Source of the DNA: Rhodobacteraceae bacterium NBU2976
Lineage (GTDB): Bacteria; Pseudomonadota; Alphaproteobacteria; Rhodobacterales; Rhodobacteraceae
Direction of reading: 5' to 3'
DNA: 64,000 nt
Assembly: GCA_023630215.1 (NCBI GenBank)
Contig: JALPRQ010000002.1
Coordinates: forward strand, 372,001-436,000
Every line of letters begins with the position of its first letter. The stretch's first letter is position 1. Below are positions 28,366 to 38,684 of the stretch, piece by piece. The position numbers were made by a program, and so were the translations under genes. A model generated the notes under the pieces. It did not search any database. It saw only the letters and a program-made list of their open reading frames with translations, and was not told where the DNA came from.

Positions 28366-30455
28366 TTCGCGGCGACGCTGATGGCATCCACGAAATTCTC
28401 CAGCACCATTCCGGCCGCCGCTGCCGGGCCGCAATCAGGCATCAGCAGGTTGAATTCACGTTTGGTTGCCGTGTTGGCGCCTGTCTGCACCGTGCGTAGC
28501 ACCATGTTCTGCCCGCAATAGCCGGTGGCGTCGGTGACGCGCAGGTCCATCCGCACATCATTCTGTTGACGCAGACGATTGGTGGGAAGGCTATAGACTT
28601 CGGCCAGGATACCGCCGGCGATGGTCTCGTCACCGAACACTTCCAGATAGCCACCACCACCTGTCAGCGTATCACGATAGCGGCGCGGATTCTCGGCCCA
28701 GACGTGACCCTCGGAATTTTCGGGCGCACCACCTTCAAAGGCATGGAGGTCAATCCCAACCGGTGCCGACCAGACAACGGCGATACGCTCGATATCTTCG
28801 GCATCGCGCACAACGATACGAACCTGTTCGCTGGCCCCGTCGTCAAAGGACACGTTCACAACAGCGGTGGTTTCAAACGCCGGAACGCTTGTGGTCACAC
28901 GACCATTGTCATCCATGCGGGCGTTGAATACCAGACCGGCATGTTCAATCGTGACAATCTGACCGGCGCGGCAAAGCGACGTCACCAGAATAGAGATGGA
29001 CGCCCCGGGACGCGCGGCGGAATTGATGGTGACCGGGCACGTCGCGGCAATCTGATTGCCAATCGACGGCATGGTGTCGGTCTGCGTTTCTAGCGAAGCC
29101 AGCTCGGTGGTTTCGCTCGGCGGGCTGCTTTGTTCCAGATTGGCCACAAACAGACCGTCTGTCAGCATCGCATCCGTTTGCGGGGTGGTCTGGTCACCGC
29201 GTTCCACGGAATCAACCAATTGCGGTCCAGGCAGCAGAATTTGCGCCGCCATTTCGACCACGATGTCCGAACTGTCGGCAGGGTCATTGGTTTCAACGGC
29301 CACGTTACCCGCATCAGCGGTTTGCGTGTCAACGTTGGATGGCGGGTTGGACGGCTGCTGATCATTCAGGGGTTCCGCACCACCGGCAGCTTCCGCAACC
29401 AGATTGTCGATCGGGTTGGGCACATCAACCGGGTCTTGCGTCGTAACGCTCGAGGCCAGTTCCGTCTGGGTTGGCGGATCGGTCGGCACGTCTGGTCCAT
29501 ATTCAACCGAGAACGCGCTGTCCGAATTTGCCGTTGGTGCCGCCGGGGCCAGCAGGGACGGTGCACCACCAAGCGTTGGCTGCGCCGGGGCCGAGAACGC
29601 CACAAGCGGTGCCGCCTCGGTGCCCACAGGGACATCGGATTGCAGATCTGTCGTGTTGACCGCAACGTTCGACGGGGTCGATGCGCTGGTCTGTGTCGAC
29701 AGGACCTGATCCTGATCAACCGTCACGGTTGCAACGGACGCAACGCTGCGTTTCAGCACGTCAACGGTTTCCTGCGGCTGGATAAGCTCGCTTGTGTCGG
29801 GGGCAAACAGGGTCGGTGCAGCGGCTCCACCAAAACCGACAACCGCAACATCATCACCTTCGTCCGTCAGCACAATCTGATTAGGGGTGAAGCGGTCATT
29901 AGGCGCCGTGGGTGTCGTGTTCGTCGCCACGGTGGTATTTGTCTGGGTCTGGGTCTGCGACTGTGCAGGAGGCGTTTGCGATGCCACCTCGGCGATCTGT
30001 TCCGGCGTCATACCCAAAAGGGATTCATCGCCCGACCCGACATTTGCATTCGCTTCGGCAATGCGGTCATGCTCTTCGCCCAATTCCTCATTGATGATGG
30101 TCAGGCTGACTTCGCTTTCAACACAGGTCCCTTCGAACTCGACGCAATAGGAGAATTCAACATTCCCGATACAATTGCCGGAGTCGACGAAATCAATAAG
30201 GCTTCCATTGGGAATGGCGGTGCCGCAACGCGGCAGATTGACGATCTGGATTTCCCCTTCCAGCGAGTCATTGCTCAGCACGTCCAGGGATTGATTCTTG
30301 CCGGCGCGAACGGTGTAGCTATCCTCGACACCGACGCCCTGCTTCTCACCGGTGAAGAATGACATAAGCGTATCGCTCTGCTGAGCAATCGTACCAACCA
30401 CGATTGCCAGCACGAGGCCGGTCGCCAGCGTCATAAATCTATCGTCAGAGAACAA
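28362..30455 (-). CDS. Large membrane-anchored envelope protein, function unknown
   Basis: Not recognised as a named family. The 697 residues read as one N-terminal transmembrane anchor (about 8-25), a small beta-sandwich-like domain (~40-125) with SYTVRAGKNQSLDVLSND and two Cys-containing loops, and a long low-complexity linker (about 150-440) rich in Pro, Thr, Gln, Asn and Ala. The C-terminal beta-rich domain (~480-697) has VVWSAPVGIDLHAFE and TGGGGYLEVFGDE, which resembles the DUF2135/YfaP pattern. The TTG start is inferred from AAGGG 7 nt upstream; an ATG seven codons later is the alternative. An extracytoplasmic, periplasm-spanning role is inferred. Confidence 0.75.
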   Translation of the reverse strand: MFSDDRFMTLATGLVLAIVVGTIAQQSDTLMSFFTGEKQGVGVEDSYTVRAGKNQSLDVLSNDSLEGEIQIVNLPRCGTAIPNGSLIDFVDSGNCIGNVEFSYCVEFEGTCVESEVSLTIINEELGEEHDRIAEANANVGSGDESLLGMTPEQIAEVASQTPPAQSQTQTQTNTTVATNTTPTAPNDRFTPNQIVLTDEGDDVAVVGFGGAAAPTLFAPDTSELIQPQETVDVLKRSVASVATVTVDQDQVLSTQTSASTPSNVAVNTTDLQSDVPVGTEAAPLVAFSAPAQPTLGGAPSLLAPAAPTANSDSAFSVEYGPDVPTDPPTQTELASSVTTQDPVDVPNPIDNLVAEAAGGAEPLNDQQPSNPPSNVDTQTADAGNVAVETNDPADSSDIVVEMAAQILLPGPQLVDSVERGDQTTPQTDAMLTDGLFVANLEQSSPPSETTELASLETQTDTMPSIGNQIAATCPVTINSAARPGASISILVTSLCRAGQIVTIEHAGLVFNARMDDNGRVTTSVPAFETTAVVNVSFDDGASEQVRIVVRDAEDIERIAVVWSAPVGIDLHAFEGGAPENSEGHVWAENPRRYRDTLTGGGGYLEVFGDETIAGGILAEVYSLPTNRLRQQNDVRMDLRVTDATGYCGQNMVLRTVQTGANTATKREFNLLMPDCGPAAAAGMVLENFVDAISVAAN

Positions 30456-30807
30456 CGTTAAACCCTTCGTCGTCTAATACTCGATACCCCACCACCAATG
30501 ACTAATATAGTGATACTTATCGGCAACTTACAAGAATATCGTTTTGGTTGCACTGTTTAAAGTAAGCATGCGCAGGAATCTGCGTGATAAAAGCAACAGT
30601 CCCTAGATGTATATTCTGACGGCCCTGTTTCACCGATATGTTGAGGGCCGAAGCAGTTAATTTCACGTAAACGTTGAGTTGCGCTCAACTTCTGATTTTT
30701 ATTCACATCATCTTGTTCACACAAGCTCTTGGAATCCAGCAACGAATCACGTTCATCCACATGTACGATTCTGTACCGGACTCCGTGCGACCTATTTCAC
30801 GACACAA
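30456..30807. other. Intergenic region between secA and the envelope-protein gene
   Basis: A 352-bp AT-richer gap with no supportable gene. It should contain the secA 3' end signals and the promoter of the minus-strand envelope gene. A small inverted repeat GTTGAG-N5-CTCAAC lies at 30673-30689 and a 5-bp hairpin (CGCAG-GAAT-CTGCG) near 30570; neither is a convincing terminator. Confidence 0.5.
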
Positions 30808-33516
30808 TCAGGCGCGACCGTGACAATGTTTGTATTTCTTCCCCGAACCGCACAAACAGGTTTCGTTTCGGCTGAGTTTCGGCCAAGTGCTGGGATCGGC
30901 GGGATTTACACCATCCGGCAAAGCTCCTGTCGACTTTCCACCTTGGGTTGATTCCGATTCGCTCTCCGCAATCTGCCGCCCACCCCCGGCCGCCGCTTGC
31001 ATCTGTGCCAGCATGGCCTGCTGTTCTTCCTGCGTCATGATGTGAACATGCGCCAGCGCTTTCGTGGCATCGACCCGCAACCCGTCCAGCAGCGCTTCGA
31101 ACAGGGCGAAAGCCTCGGTCTTGTATTCGTTCAGCGGATCCCGCTGCGCATACCCACGCAATCCGATGACCGAGCGCAAATGTTCCATGGTCAAAAGATG
31201 CTCTCGCCAACTGCGATCAATGGTTTGCAGCAGAACCTGCTTCTCGGCCACGCGCATCGCGTCTGCCCCATATTGCGCAACTTTCTTGGCCATCAGCTTG
31301 TCAGTCTCGTCATAAAGACGTTCGGACAGCGCATCGTCATCGACGCCCTCTTCATTTGCCCAATCCGGGATCGGCAGGTCCAGACCAAACACTTCTTGCA
31401 CACGCGCCTTTAACCCTTCGGTATCCCATTGCTCGGGATAGGCTTTCGGGGGCACATGTTCCGAAATCAGATCATCGACCACGTCGTGACGCATTTCCCG
31501 CGCCGTCTCAGCCACTTCTACACCTTCCATGATGTCGCGGCGCTGCGAGAATATCATCTTGCGCTGATCATTCATCACGTCGTCATATTTCAGCAGCGTC
31601 TTGCGAATATCGTAATTGTGCGCTTCGACCTTGGTTTGCGCACGTTCCAACGCCTTGTTGACCCAAGGGTGAACGATGGCTTCCCCCTCCTTCATCCCCA
31701 ACCGCTCCAGCATCTTGTCGAGACGGTCATGGCCAAAGATTCGCATCAGATCATCTTCCAGCGACAAATAGAATATCGTCCGCCCGGGATCCCCCTGACG
31801 ACCCGAACGGCCACGAAGCTGGTTGTCGATCCGTCGGCTTTCATGCCGTTCCGTCGCCAGAACGAACAGCCCACCGGCGTCTAGGGCGCGTTGCTTGTCG
31901 CGTTTATGTTCCGCCCGAATGCGCGACTCTATCTCTTCGCGCTTCGCTTCGGACTCGACCCCCTCCAGCGCTTTTGACAGCTTTACATCCAGATTGCCGC
32001 CCAACTGAATGTCGGTGCCGCGACCCGCCATGTTGGTTGCGATTGTGACCGCCCCGGGCACACCGGCCATGGCAATGATCTCGGCTTCCTGTTCGTGATA
32101 ACGCGCGTTCAAAACGCTGTGCTTCAGCTTGGCCTGCGTCAACATCTTCGAGATCATTTCGGATTTCTCGATTGACGTCGTTCCCACCAGAACCGGCTGA
32201 CCCTTGGCATTTGCCTCTTTGATCTCTTCGATAATCGCTTCGTATTTCTCGCGGGCGGATCGATAAACGCGGTCATGTTCGTCAATACGCGCCACCGGCA
32301 CGTTGGTGGGCACTTCAACAACACCCAGCGAATAAATCTCGCCGAACTCTTCGGCTTCGGTCATTGCCGTGCCGGTCATGCCAGCCAGCTTGTCATAAAG
32401 ACGGAAGTAATTCTGATAGGTGACCGAGGCCAACGTAATGTTTTCCGGTCGGATCGCCACGCCTTCCTTTGCCTCCAGCGCCTGATGCAGCCCGTTGGAC
32501 AGGCGGCGGCCTTCCATCATGCGGCCGGTAAATTCGTCAATCAGCATCACCTCGCCATTGCGAACAATATAGTCCTTGTCCCGCTTGAACATCTTGTGGG
32601 CCAGCAGCCCCTGATTGACGTGATGCACCAACGACACGCTTTCAGGGTCATACATGGATTGGCCATCCGGCAACAATCCTTCGGCGCGCAGCCGTCCCTC
32701 GATGAAATCATTCCCTTCCTCGGTCAAGGTGGCGGAACGCGATTTCTCGTCGATATCGAAATGATCATCGGCAAATTCCGGGATCAGCTTGTCGATGGTC
32801 AGATATAATTGCGAACGATCCTGCGAGGGGCCTGAAATGATCAGCGGTGTGCGTGCCTCGTCAATCAGGATGGAATCCACCTCGTCAACAATCGCAAAAT
32901 AATGGTCGCGCTGTAATATTTGGCGCAGGTCTGATTTCATATTGTCGCGCAGGTAATCAAAACCCAGCTCGTTATTCGTGGCATAGGTGATATCTGCATC
33001 ATAGGCGATCTTCTTGGCCGCTTCGTCCATTCCGGGAATGGCGATGCCCCAGCTCATACCCAGCAAATCATAGATACCGCCCATCCATTCCGCGTCACGC
33101 TGTGCCAGATAATCGTTCACTGTGACCACATGCACACCACGTCCGGTCAACGCATTCAGATAGACCGGCATGGTAGCCATCAGGGTTTTCCCTTCGCCGG
33201 TTTTCATTTCCGAGATATTGCCCTGATGCAGGAATATCCCGCCCATCAGCTGCACATCAAACGGACGCATCCCCAACACCCTCACCGACGCCTCGCGCGC
33301 ATTGGCAAAGGCTTCGGGCAACAGATCATCCAGCGTTTCCCCGGCGGCCAGACGATCTCTGAATTCCTGCGTCTTCGCGGTGATCTGCTCGTCTGTCAGT
33401 TTCTGAAACTCGGGTTCCAACGCGTTGATCTTGTCCACCAGCGGTCGGGTCGCCTTGATCTTGCGGTCGTTCGGTGTGCCAAACACCTTTTTGGCGACGG
33501 TCCCTAAACCCAGCAT
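30808..33516 (-). CDS. secA: Preprotein translocase ATPase SecA
   Basis: Motor of the Sec pathway at the inner membrane. The 902-residue protein has Walker A in [10 protein letters not shown] (about 104), [15 protein letters not shown] for motif II, the helicase C half with [14 protein letters not shown], and the C-terminal zinc-binding SecB/lipid site [13 protein letters not shown]. The ATG at 33516 matches the conserved SecA N-terminus [13 protein letters not shown]; 55 extra upstream codons are open but not SecA-like. Divergent from the parvulin gene, fitting a shared theme in export and periplasmic folding. Confidence 0.97.
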   Translation of the reverse strand: MLGLGTVAKKVFGTPNDRKIKATRPLVDKINALEPEFQKLTDEQITAKTQEFRDRLAAGETLDDLLPEAFANAREASVRVLGMRPFDVQLMGGIFLHQGNISEMKTGEGKTLMATMPVYLNALTGRGVHVVTVNDYLAQRDAEWMGGIYDLLGMSWGIAIPGMDEAAKKIAYDADITYATNNELGFDYLRDNMKSDLRQILQRDHYFAIVDEVDSILIDEARTPLIISGPSQDRSQLYLTIDKLIPEFADDHFDIDEKSRSATLTEEGNDFIEGRLRAEGLLPDGQSMYDPESVSLVHHVNQGLLAHKMFKRDKDYIVRNGEVMLIDEFTGRMMEGRRLSNGLHQALEAKEGVAIRPENITLASVTYQNYFRLYDKLAGMTGTAMTEAEEFGEIYSLGVVEVPTNVPVARIDEHDRVYRSAREKYEAIIEEIKEANAKGQPVLVGTTSIEKSEMISKMLTQAKLKHSVLNARYHEQEAEIIAMAGVPGAVTIATNMAGRGTDIQLGGNLDVKLSKALEGVESEAKREEIESRIRAEHKRDKQRALDAGGLFVLATERHESRRIDNQLRGRSGRQGDPGRTIFYLSLEDDLMRIFGHDRLDKMLERLGMKEGEAIVHPWVNKALERAQTKVEAHNYDIRKTLLKYDDVMNDQRKMIFSQRRDIMEGVEVAETAREMRHDVVDDLISEHVPPKAYPEQWDTEGLKARVQEVFGLDLPIPDWANEEGVDDDALSERLYDETDKLMAKKVAQYGADAMRVAEKQVLLQTIDRSWREHLLTMEHLRSVIGLRGYAQRDPLNEYKTEAFALFEALLDGLRVDATKALAHVHIMTQEEQQAMLAQMQAAAGGGRQIAESESESTQGGKSTGALPDGVNPADPSTWPKLSRNETCLCGSGKKYKHCHGRA

Positions 33517-33728
33517 AATGTCACTTTCTCTACAGGTGCCCAAAGGCAGAAAAATTCCGATACCTCTGTGTGTCATCCATCTGACGACATGGGTGCTTGT
33601 TTCGCTGCCAGCAAACGCGTAAACGGTTGCCAAAGCTCGCCGCAGCCCCGAGGGTCGGGGTTTGAAATAAGCGGCAGGCAAAGCAGTGTCAACGCCACCT
33701 CCTTCACGGTAGGGTGGTTTACTCGAAA

Positions 33729-33745
33729 GGTGTGACCGTCACACC
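33729..33745. promoter_or_regulatory. 17-bp dyad before the parvulin gene
   Basis: GGTGTGAC-C-GTCACACC, two perfect 8-nt arms around one base, ends 18 nt before the parvulin ATG and just upstream of its GGAG ribosome site. The compact symmetry is more like a repressor operator than an RNA hairpin, whose loop would be too small at full pairing. No regulator is identified. Confidence 0.45.
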
Positions 33746-33763
33746 CAGAAATGGAGCGAATAT

Positions 33764-34681
33764 ATGCGTTATACGACCGCGGTAATTTCCGCCGCAGCCC
33801 TTTCCCTGACCGCGTGGTGTGCCAATGCACAAGACGCCGAGCAAGTCACAGAAACCGCGCCCGAGATTGCCAGCGAAGAGACCGCCGACGCCCCGGTTTA
33901 TAAAGACGTTGACGCAAGCACTGTTGTGGCCACAGTTAACGGGGTTGATATCACGCTTGGGCATGTCATCCTGTTGCGCACCGAACTCCCTGAACAATAT
34001 CTTAGCGCGCCGAACAATATCCTGTTTCCCGCGATCCTTGATCAGCTGATCGAACAGCAATTGCTGGGCGGAACGGTTACCGACGAACCGATCGAAGTGC
34101 AGCTTTCTGTTGAAAACGAACGCCGTGCCCTTCTGGCCGGAGCCGCCATTCAGCGTGCGCTCGCCGAAGAACCGGCCGAGGAAGAATATCAGGCCGTCTA
34201 TGACGAGGCTTTCGCCGATTACGAAGGTGAACCCGAATATAACGCAAGCCATATTCTGGTGGAAACTGAACAAGAGGCCGCCGATCTGGTGCAGCAATTG
34301 ACCGACGGCGCAGATTTTGCGGAACTTGCCAAAACCGCGTCTATCGGTCCCTCTGGTCCGAATGGGGGCGAATTGGGATGGTTTGGCCTTGGACAGATGG
34401 TGCAGGAATTTGAAGCGGCCGTTGTCGAGCTCGAGGTTGGACAGGTTTCCGCGCCGGTGCAAACCCAGTTCGGCTGGCACGTGATCATTCTGAATGATTC
34501 ACGCATCACCGTTCCCCCGACTCTCGACGAAGTTCGCGGCCAGATTGCCCAGCAATTGCAGCGCGAGCGGATCGACGCCACCATCGAAGCCCTGACCGAA
34601 GGGGCGCAGATCGAACGGTTCATCGAAGACGTCAACCCCGAGTCCATTGCCGATATCGGGCTGGTGATTGATCAGCAATAA
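33764..34681 (+). CDS. Periplasmic parvulin-type peptidyl-prolyl isomerase
   Basis: A 305-residue exported foldase. The signal peptide is within residues 1-22 (AAALSLTAWCANAQDAE). The N-terminal helical chaperone part (~50-150) precedes a rotamase domain at about 155-245 with NASHILVETEQEA and GGELGWFGLGQM and ending FGWHVIIL. This resembles PrsA/SurA-like PPIases that assist outer-membrane or periplasmic protein folding. GGAG precedes the ATG. Its stop overlaps the argJ ATG by one base, so the two are coupled. Confidence 0.92.
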   Translation: MRYTTAVISAAALSLTAWCANAQDAEQVTETAPEIASEETADAPVYKDVDASTVVATVNGVDITLGHVILLRTELPEQYLSAPNNILFPAILDQLIEQQLLGGTVTDEPIEVQLSVENERRALLAGAAIQRALAEEPAEEEYQAVYDEAFADYEGEPEYNASHILVETEQEAADLVQQLTDGADFAELAKTASIGPSGPNGGELGWFGLGQMVQEFEAAVVELEVGQVSAPVQTQFGWHVIILNDSRITVPPTLDEVRGQIAQQLQRERIDATIEALTEGAQIERFIEDVNPESIADIGLVIDQQ

Positions 34682-35922
34682 TGGGCAAATATCCGACCTC
34701 TCCGCTGGCCCCAGCTGGATTCCCAGACCTCCCGGTCATTGACGGTGTCCGTTTCGCCGCCGCTGAAGCGGGGGTGAAATATCAGGGGCGTCTTGACGTG
34801 ATGTTGGCCGAAATCTGTGAAGGGGCCAGCGTTGCTGGTGCCTTCACGCGGTCCAAAACCCGCTCCGCCCCGGTTCTCTGGTGTCAGGAAAATCTGGCGC
34901 TGGGGCCGCAACCCGGCAAGTTTGCCATTCTGGTCAATTCCGGCAATTCCAACGCCTTCACCGGGTCGAACGGTCAAAAGGCCGTGCAGGCAACCGCCGA
35001 CGGGGTTGCGGCCGAACTGGGCATACATCCCCGCAACGTCTTTCCGGCGTCCACCGGTGTGATTGGAGAGCCGCTGCCCTTTGACCGGATCACCGCCAAA
35101 CTGGCGGAGCTGCACGCCAACCTTGACGAAACCAAAGGTGAATTTGCCGCCCGCGCCATTATGACCACCGACACCTTCCCCAAGGGGGCGGTGGCGTCAT
35201 GCGACCTCGGCGCCCCCGTCAAAATCGCCGGGTTCGCCAAAGGGTCCGGCATGATTGCGCCCGATATGGCGACGATGCTGGTCTATATCTTCACCGACGC
35301 GAAAATCGCGCAACCTGTGTTGCAGGCGCTGACCACCCGCACCACGGACACCACGTTCAACTGTATCACGGTGGACAGCGATACCTCCACGTCGGACTCG
35401 CTGGTGATCGCCGCCACAGGTCGCGCGCCGATGGATGAAATCACCTCGCTCGACGATCCCCGCGCCGCAGTATTTGCCGACGCACTACACACCGTCATGC
35501 TGGACCTCGCCCACCAAGTCGTGCGCGATGGCGAGGGCGCTACGAAATTCGTCGAAATCACCGTCAAAGGTGCCGAATCCGAACAGGCCGCCAAAACCAT
35601 CGGCCTCGCCATCGCAAATTCCCCCTTGGTGAAAACCGCCATCGCTGGCGAGGATCCCAACTGGGGCCGCATCGTCATGGCTGTCGGCAAATCCGGCGAG
35701 GCTGCGGATCGCGATAAACTGTCCATCTGGTTCGGCGACATTCTGGTGGCTGACAAGGGCTGGCGCTCCCCCGATTACCGCGAGGAAGACGGCGCGGCCT
35801 ATATGAAACAGGCGGAGCTGAAAATCACCACCGATGTCGGTGTTGGCACGGCCCAAGCGACCGTCTGGACCTGCGATCTAACCCACGGATATATCAGCAT
35901 AAACGCCGACTATCGCTCATGA
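34681..35922 (+). CDS. argJ: Bifunctional glutamate N-acetyltransferase / ornithine acetyltransferase
   Basis: Recycles acetyl groups in arginine biosynthesis, making N-acetylglutamate and ornithine. The 413-residue precursor has the self-cleavage site KGSGMIAPDMATML, where cleavage before Thr gives the alpha and beta chains and a Thr nucleophile. Other motifs are VNSGNSNAFTG, ASTGVIGEPLP and ANSPLVKTAIAGEDPNWGRI. Its presence agrees with argD and argF elsewhere in the window. The mutT start overlaps its stop by 4 nt. Confidence 0.96.
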   Translation: MGKYPTSPLAPAGFPDLPVIDGVRFAAAEAGVKYQGRLDVMLAEICEGASVAGAFTRSKTRSAPVLWCQENLALGPQPGKFAILVNSGNSNAFTGSNGQKAVQATADGVAAELGIHPRNVFPASTGVIGEPLPFDRITAKLAELHANLDETKGEFAARAIMTTDTFPKGAVASCDLGAPVKIAGFAKGSGMIAPDMATMLVYIFTDAKIAQPVLQALTTRTTDTTFNCITVDSDTSTSDSLVIAATGRAPMDEITSLDDPRAAVFADALHTVMLDLAHQVVRDGEGATKFVEITVKGAESEQAAKTIGLAIANSPLVKTAIAGEDPNWGRIVMAVGKSGEAADRDKLSIWFGDILVADKGWRSPDYREEDGAAYMKQAELKITTDVGVGTAQATVWTCDLTHGYISINADYRS

Positions 35923-36317
35923 AAACCGTCCTTGTGTCCGCCGTCGCGTTGATCGACGCCGATGGCCGCGTCCTGTTGGCCCAACGGCCCGAGGGGAAAT
36001 CCATGGCGGGCCTGTGGGAATTTCCGGGCGGCAAGGTCGAACAGGGCGAAACGCCCGAGGCCGCGCTGATCCGCGAGTTGCACGAAGAATTGGGGATCGA
36101 GACATGGCAATCCTGCCTCGCCCCCCTCACTTTCGCCAGCCACACTTACGATGATTTCCACCTGCTGATGCCGCTGTTCGCCTGTCGGAAATGGGGCGGC
36201 ACAGCAACCCCTCACGAGGGGCAAACCCTCAAATGGGTCCGCCCGACTCAGCTTCGCGATTACCCGATGCCGCCCGCCGACATCCCCTTAATCCCGATCC
36301 TTCGCGACTGGCTTTGA
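35919..36317 (+). CDS. mutT: MutT-type Nudix hydrolase (8-oxo-dGTP diphosphatase)
   Basis: A 132-residue Nudix enzyme that probably removes oxidised dGTP. The Nudix box spans about residues 37-59, starting GGKVEQGETPEAALIREL and ending HEELGI, so all catalytic Glu residues are present. The spacing and the C-terminal LKWVRPTQLRDYPMPPAD segment are MutT-like. ATGA overlap with argJ. The 3' end overlaps the convergent transporter gene by 30 nt. Confidence 0.88.
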   Translation: MKTVLVSAVALIDADGRVLLAQRPEGKSMAGLWEFPGGKVEQGETPEAALIRELHEELGIETWQSCLAPLTFASHTYDDFHLLMPLFACRKWGGTATPHEGQTLKWVRPTQLRDYPMPPADIPLIPILRDWL

Positions 36318-38570
36318 CCTCCCTAACCACAGGTACAGGGTGGGCAAAACGAACACGTCGAACAGGAACGCCACGAAAATCGTGATGCTGGTCAGGAAGC
36401 CCAACTGCCGGTTCACCTCGAACCCGCTCAACATCAGGAAGGCAAAGCCAAAGCCCAGCGCCGCGGTGGTGGTCAGCACCCCCGGCGTCACGGTGCCCAG
36501 CACCCTCCGTATCCCCTGTCGATCCCGCACATTCTTCCCCCGCGCCAGCGCATAAAGGATGTGGATCGTATCATCGACCACGATCCCGAATGTCACCGCC
36601 GCGATAATCGACGCGGCCATCCCGACCTCGGTATTGAACCAGACCCATATGCCCAGCGCTGACATGGCGGGCAGGAAATTCGGCAGGATGGACAGCACCG
36701 CCAGCCGCCAGCTCTTGAGGAAAAACCCGATCATGATCGACACGACGAACATCGCTATCGCCGTGCCGACCAGCATATGCTGGGTGTTGATCGCGGACAG
36801 ATAGGCGCTCATCACCGGCACCCCCGTCACCTGCACCTGCCCGTCGCTGAACCCTTCGGCCCGGGCGTAGTTTTCGGCGGATTCACTGATTTGGCGAACC
36901 CCGAGCGCCGAAACGGCGGGCAGCAGCAGGTTGACCTTCAGCTTGGTGAAATCGCGGTTAAAAAATCCCGCCACCGGCGCGTCCCCCGGCTGCACCATGG
37001 AACGTATACAATAGTTCAGATATTTCGGTGGCACCTCCGCCATCGGCCCCTCAAATGGCGGTATGCGCGTCGCCAGACATTCCCGGATCGTTGGCAAGGG
37101 TGAGATCGTCGCCACCACATTCGGCAGCGCCGTGATGTCAGTCAGCAACATCTCGACCCGCGCAAACACGGCTGGGTCGAACATCGCGTCGCCCTCGAAA
37201 TTCACAACCATATCAATGGCATGCGACCATCCCATCGCGTCGTCAATCTGCGCCAGATTGATCCGCATTTCATGATCCGGGTCGAAATTGTTGGTCATCT
37301 GATCGTCAAAGATCAGCCGCGGCAACCCTGCCACCGCGACCAGCGATGCCACCGCCACAAGCCCCGCCGTGACATACGGCCAATCCCGCCAAAGCCGCGC
37401 AAATCCGTGTGACAGTGCCCGGACCTTCTCGTCCCCGATGAACAACTTTCCAACCGGCCAGCGCAACAGCACAGGGGCCGCAAACAGTGTCAGAAGCAGC
37501 GAAAACACCAAGCCAATCGCCACCAAATTGCCCATTGCTTTGAACGCCGGTGCATCCGCGAAATTCAGCGACAGGAACCCGACAGCGGTGGTCAGATGCG
37601 TCAGCACCACCGGCACCGTCAGTTTGCGAAAACTGGCCAGCACCACCGACTCCGCGCGCTGAAACGGCAGCATCCGGATCCGCTTACCCATATAATGGAT
37701 CACATGGATCAGGCTTGCGACCGTCAGCGTCAACACAATCGGAAAGGCCGAGGACGAGCCCGAGGCAAACAGATACCCGCTCCACCCCGCGATCCCCTGC
37801 GTCATGATCACCGACCCGAAGGCGACGACCAGCACCGACACCGCCACACGAAAATTCGAAAACGCCAGCAGCAGCACGATCAGGTTCACCAGCGCCGTTG
37901 CCGGGTAAAGGTATTTTTCATCCCATTCGAAACTTTCCCGCAAGGCCTCGGACACGGCAATATTGCCGGTGAAGGCGATGTCAAAATCCGGATAGTTGGC
38001 ACGCATATGTTCCACCAGCGCCGCCTGTTCACCATAAGCCGCCATCAACGCCTCGTCCGTCTGATCGGCACTGTCGATCGACAGGTAAATGGCCGTCGCC
38101 GACCGGTCCGCGTTGAAATAGAGCCGCGAGATCGCCGGGAAATCATCCAATATCAGCGGCACATCTTCCAGCAGCGTGTAGTCCGGCGGATAGCCCAAGG
38201 CGGGCAAACTTGCCGACAGCGACCCGAGGTTGGTCAGGTCCGACACGGGAAACGTGCCGTCCTGCACCAGCCGCGTCAGCTCCCGCTCCGCCGCCAGCAG
38301 CTCCATCACCCGTGTTGGATCATGCGCATCGATCACGATCAACGTCGTGCGCGCGGATCCGAAATCTGCCTGAAGCGCCTCGACCTTCTGGCGGTGAATA
38401 TTGTCGGCGCTGAAAAACAGCATCGTGTCGTTGGAATTGCGGATATTCTGCGACATGGCACCCACCAGCGCCACCAGCGGCAGGATCACCATCGCGCTGA
38501 TCTTCCAATGGCGATAGGCCGCGCGTTGCAGCCGGAAGATTGCCCGTAAGAAACGCCCCCAGAATGTCAA
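36288..38570 (-). CDS. RND/MMPL-family membrane transporter
   Basis: A 760-residue protein with two internally repeated halves, each a transmembrane helix, a large periplasmic loop and a bundle of about five helices (12 in total). The TM4-type segments FGSVIMTQGIAGW and VTFGIVVDDTIHILYAL are typical of hydrophobe/amphiphile exporters (MMPL, related to hopanoid exporter HpnN). The substrate is unknown; no membrane-fusion or outer-membrane partner is adjacent. The TTG start is supported by GAGG 6 nt upstream. Confidence 0.88.
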   Translation of the reverse strand: MTFWGRFLRAIFRLQRAAYRHWKISAMVILPLVALVGAMSQNIRNSNDTMLFFSADNIHRQKVEALQADFGSARTTLIVIDAHDPTRVMELLAAERELTRLVQDGTFPVSDLTNLGSLSASLPALGYPPDYTLLEDVPLILDDFPAISRLYFNADRSATAIYLSIDSADQTDEALMAAYGEQAALVEHMRANYPDFDIAFTGNIAVSEALRESFEWDEKYLYPATALVNLIVLLLAFSNFRVAVSVLVVAFGSVIMTQGIAGWSGYLFASGSSSAFPIVLTLTVASLIHVIHYMGKRIRMLPFQRAESVVLASFRKLTVPVVLTHLTTAVGFLSLNFADAPAFKAMGNLVAIGLVFSLLLTLFAAPVLLRWPVGKLFIGDEKVRALSHGFARLWRDWPYVTAGLVAVASLVAVAGLPRLIFDDQMTNNFDPDHEMRINLAQIDDAMGWSHAIDMVVNFEGDAMFDPAVFARVEMLLTDITALPNVVATISPLPTIRECLATRIPPFEGPMAEVPPKYLNYCIRSMVQPGDAPVAGFFNRDFTKLKVNLLLPAVSALGVRQISESAENYARAEGFSDGQVQVTGVPVMSAYLSAINTQHMLVGTAIAMFVVSIMIGFFLKSWRLAVLSILPNFLPAMSALGIWVWFNTEVGMAASIIAAVTFGIVVDDTIHILYALARGKNVRDRQGIRRVLGTVTPGVLTTTAALGFGFAFLMLSGFEVNRQLGFLTSITIFVAFLFDVFVLPTLYLWLGRSKPVAKDRD

Positions 38571-38612
38571 AATCTGCCTCGGTCTGTTATCCCGACGGCA
38601 GTCAATACAGCA

Positions 38613-38640
38613 AGCGCCCCCCGATACAAGAGGGGGCGCT
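38613..38640. terminator. Hairpin upstream of the RND transporter gene
   Basis: AGCGCCCCC and GGGGGCGCT form a 9-bp perfect stem with a 10-nt loop. The T-run is weak on either strand, so it may be an RNA-end stabiliser rather than a terminator. It lies between the transporter gene and DUF2892. Confidence 0.4.
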
Positions 38641-38654
38641 GCGTCATATCATCA

Positions 38655-38678
38655 AAGCCCCGCGATCCGGCGAGGCTT
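38655..38678 (-). terminator. Probable terminator of the DUF2892 gene
   Basis: Read on the minus strand: AAGCCTCGC-CGGATC-GCGGGGCTTT, a 9-bp stem with one wobble pair and a short T stretch, starting 7 nt after the DUF2892 stop. Confidence 0.55.
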
Positions 38679-38684
38679 CGCCCA

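Noticed and set aside
29130-30362. A 410-codon plus-strand frame, rich in Arg
   Set aside because: Antisense to the low-complexity linker of the envelope protein, which favours long shadow frames.
30557-30760. A 67-codon minus-strand frame after secA
   Set aside because: No ribosome site, odd composition and no similarity that I recognise.
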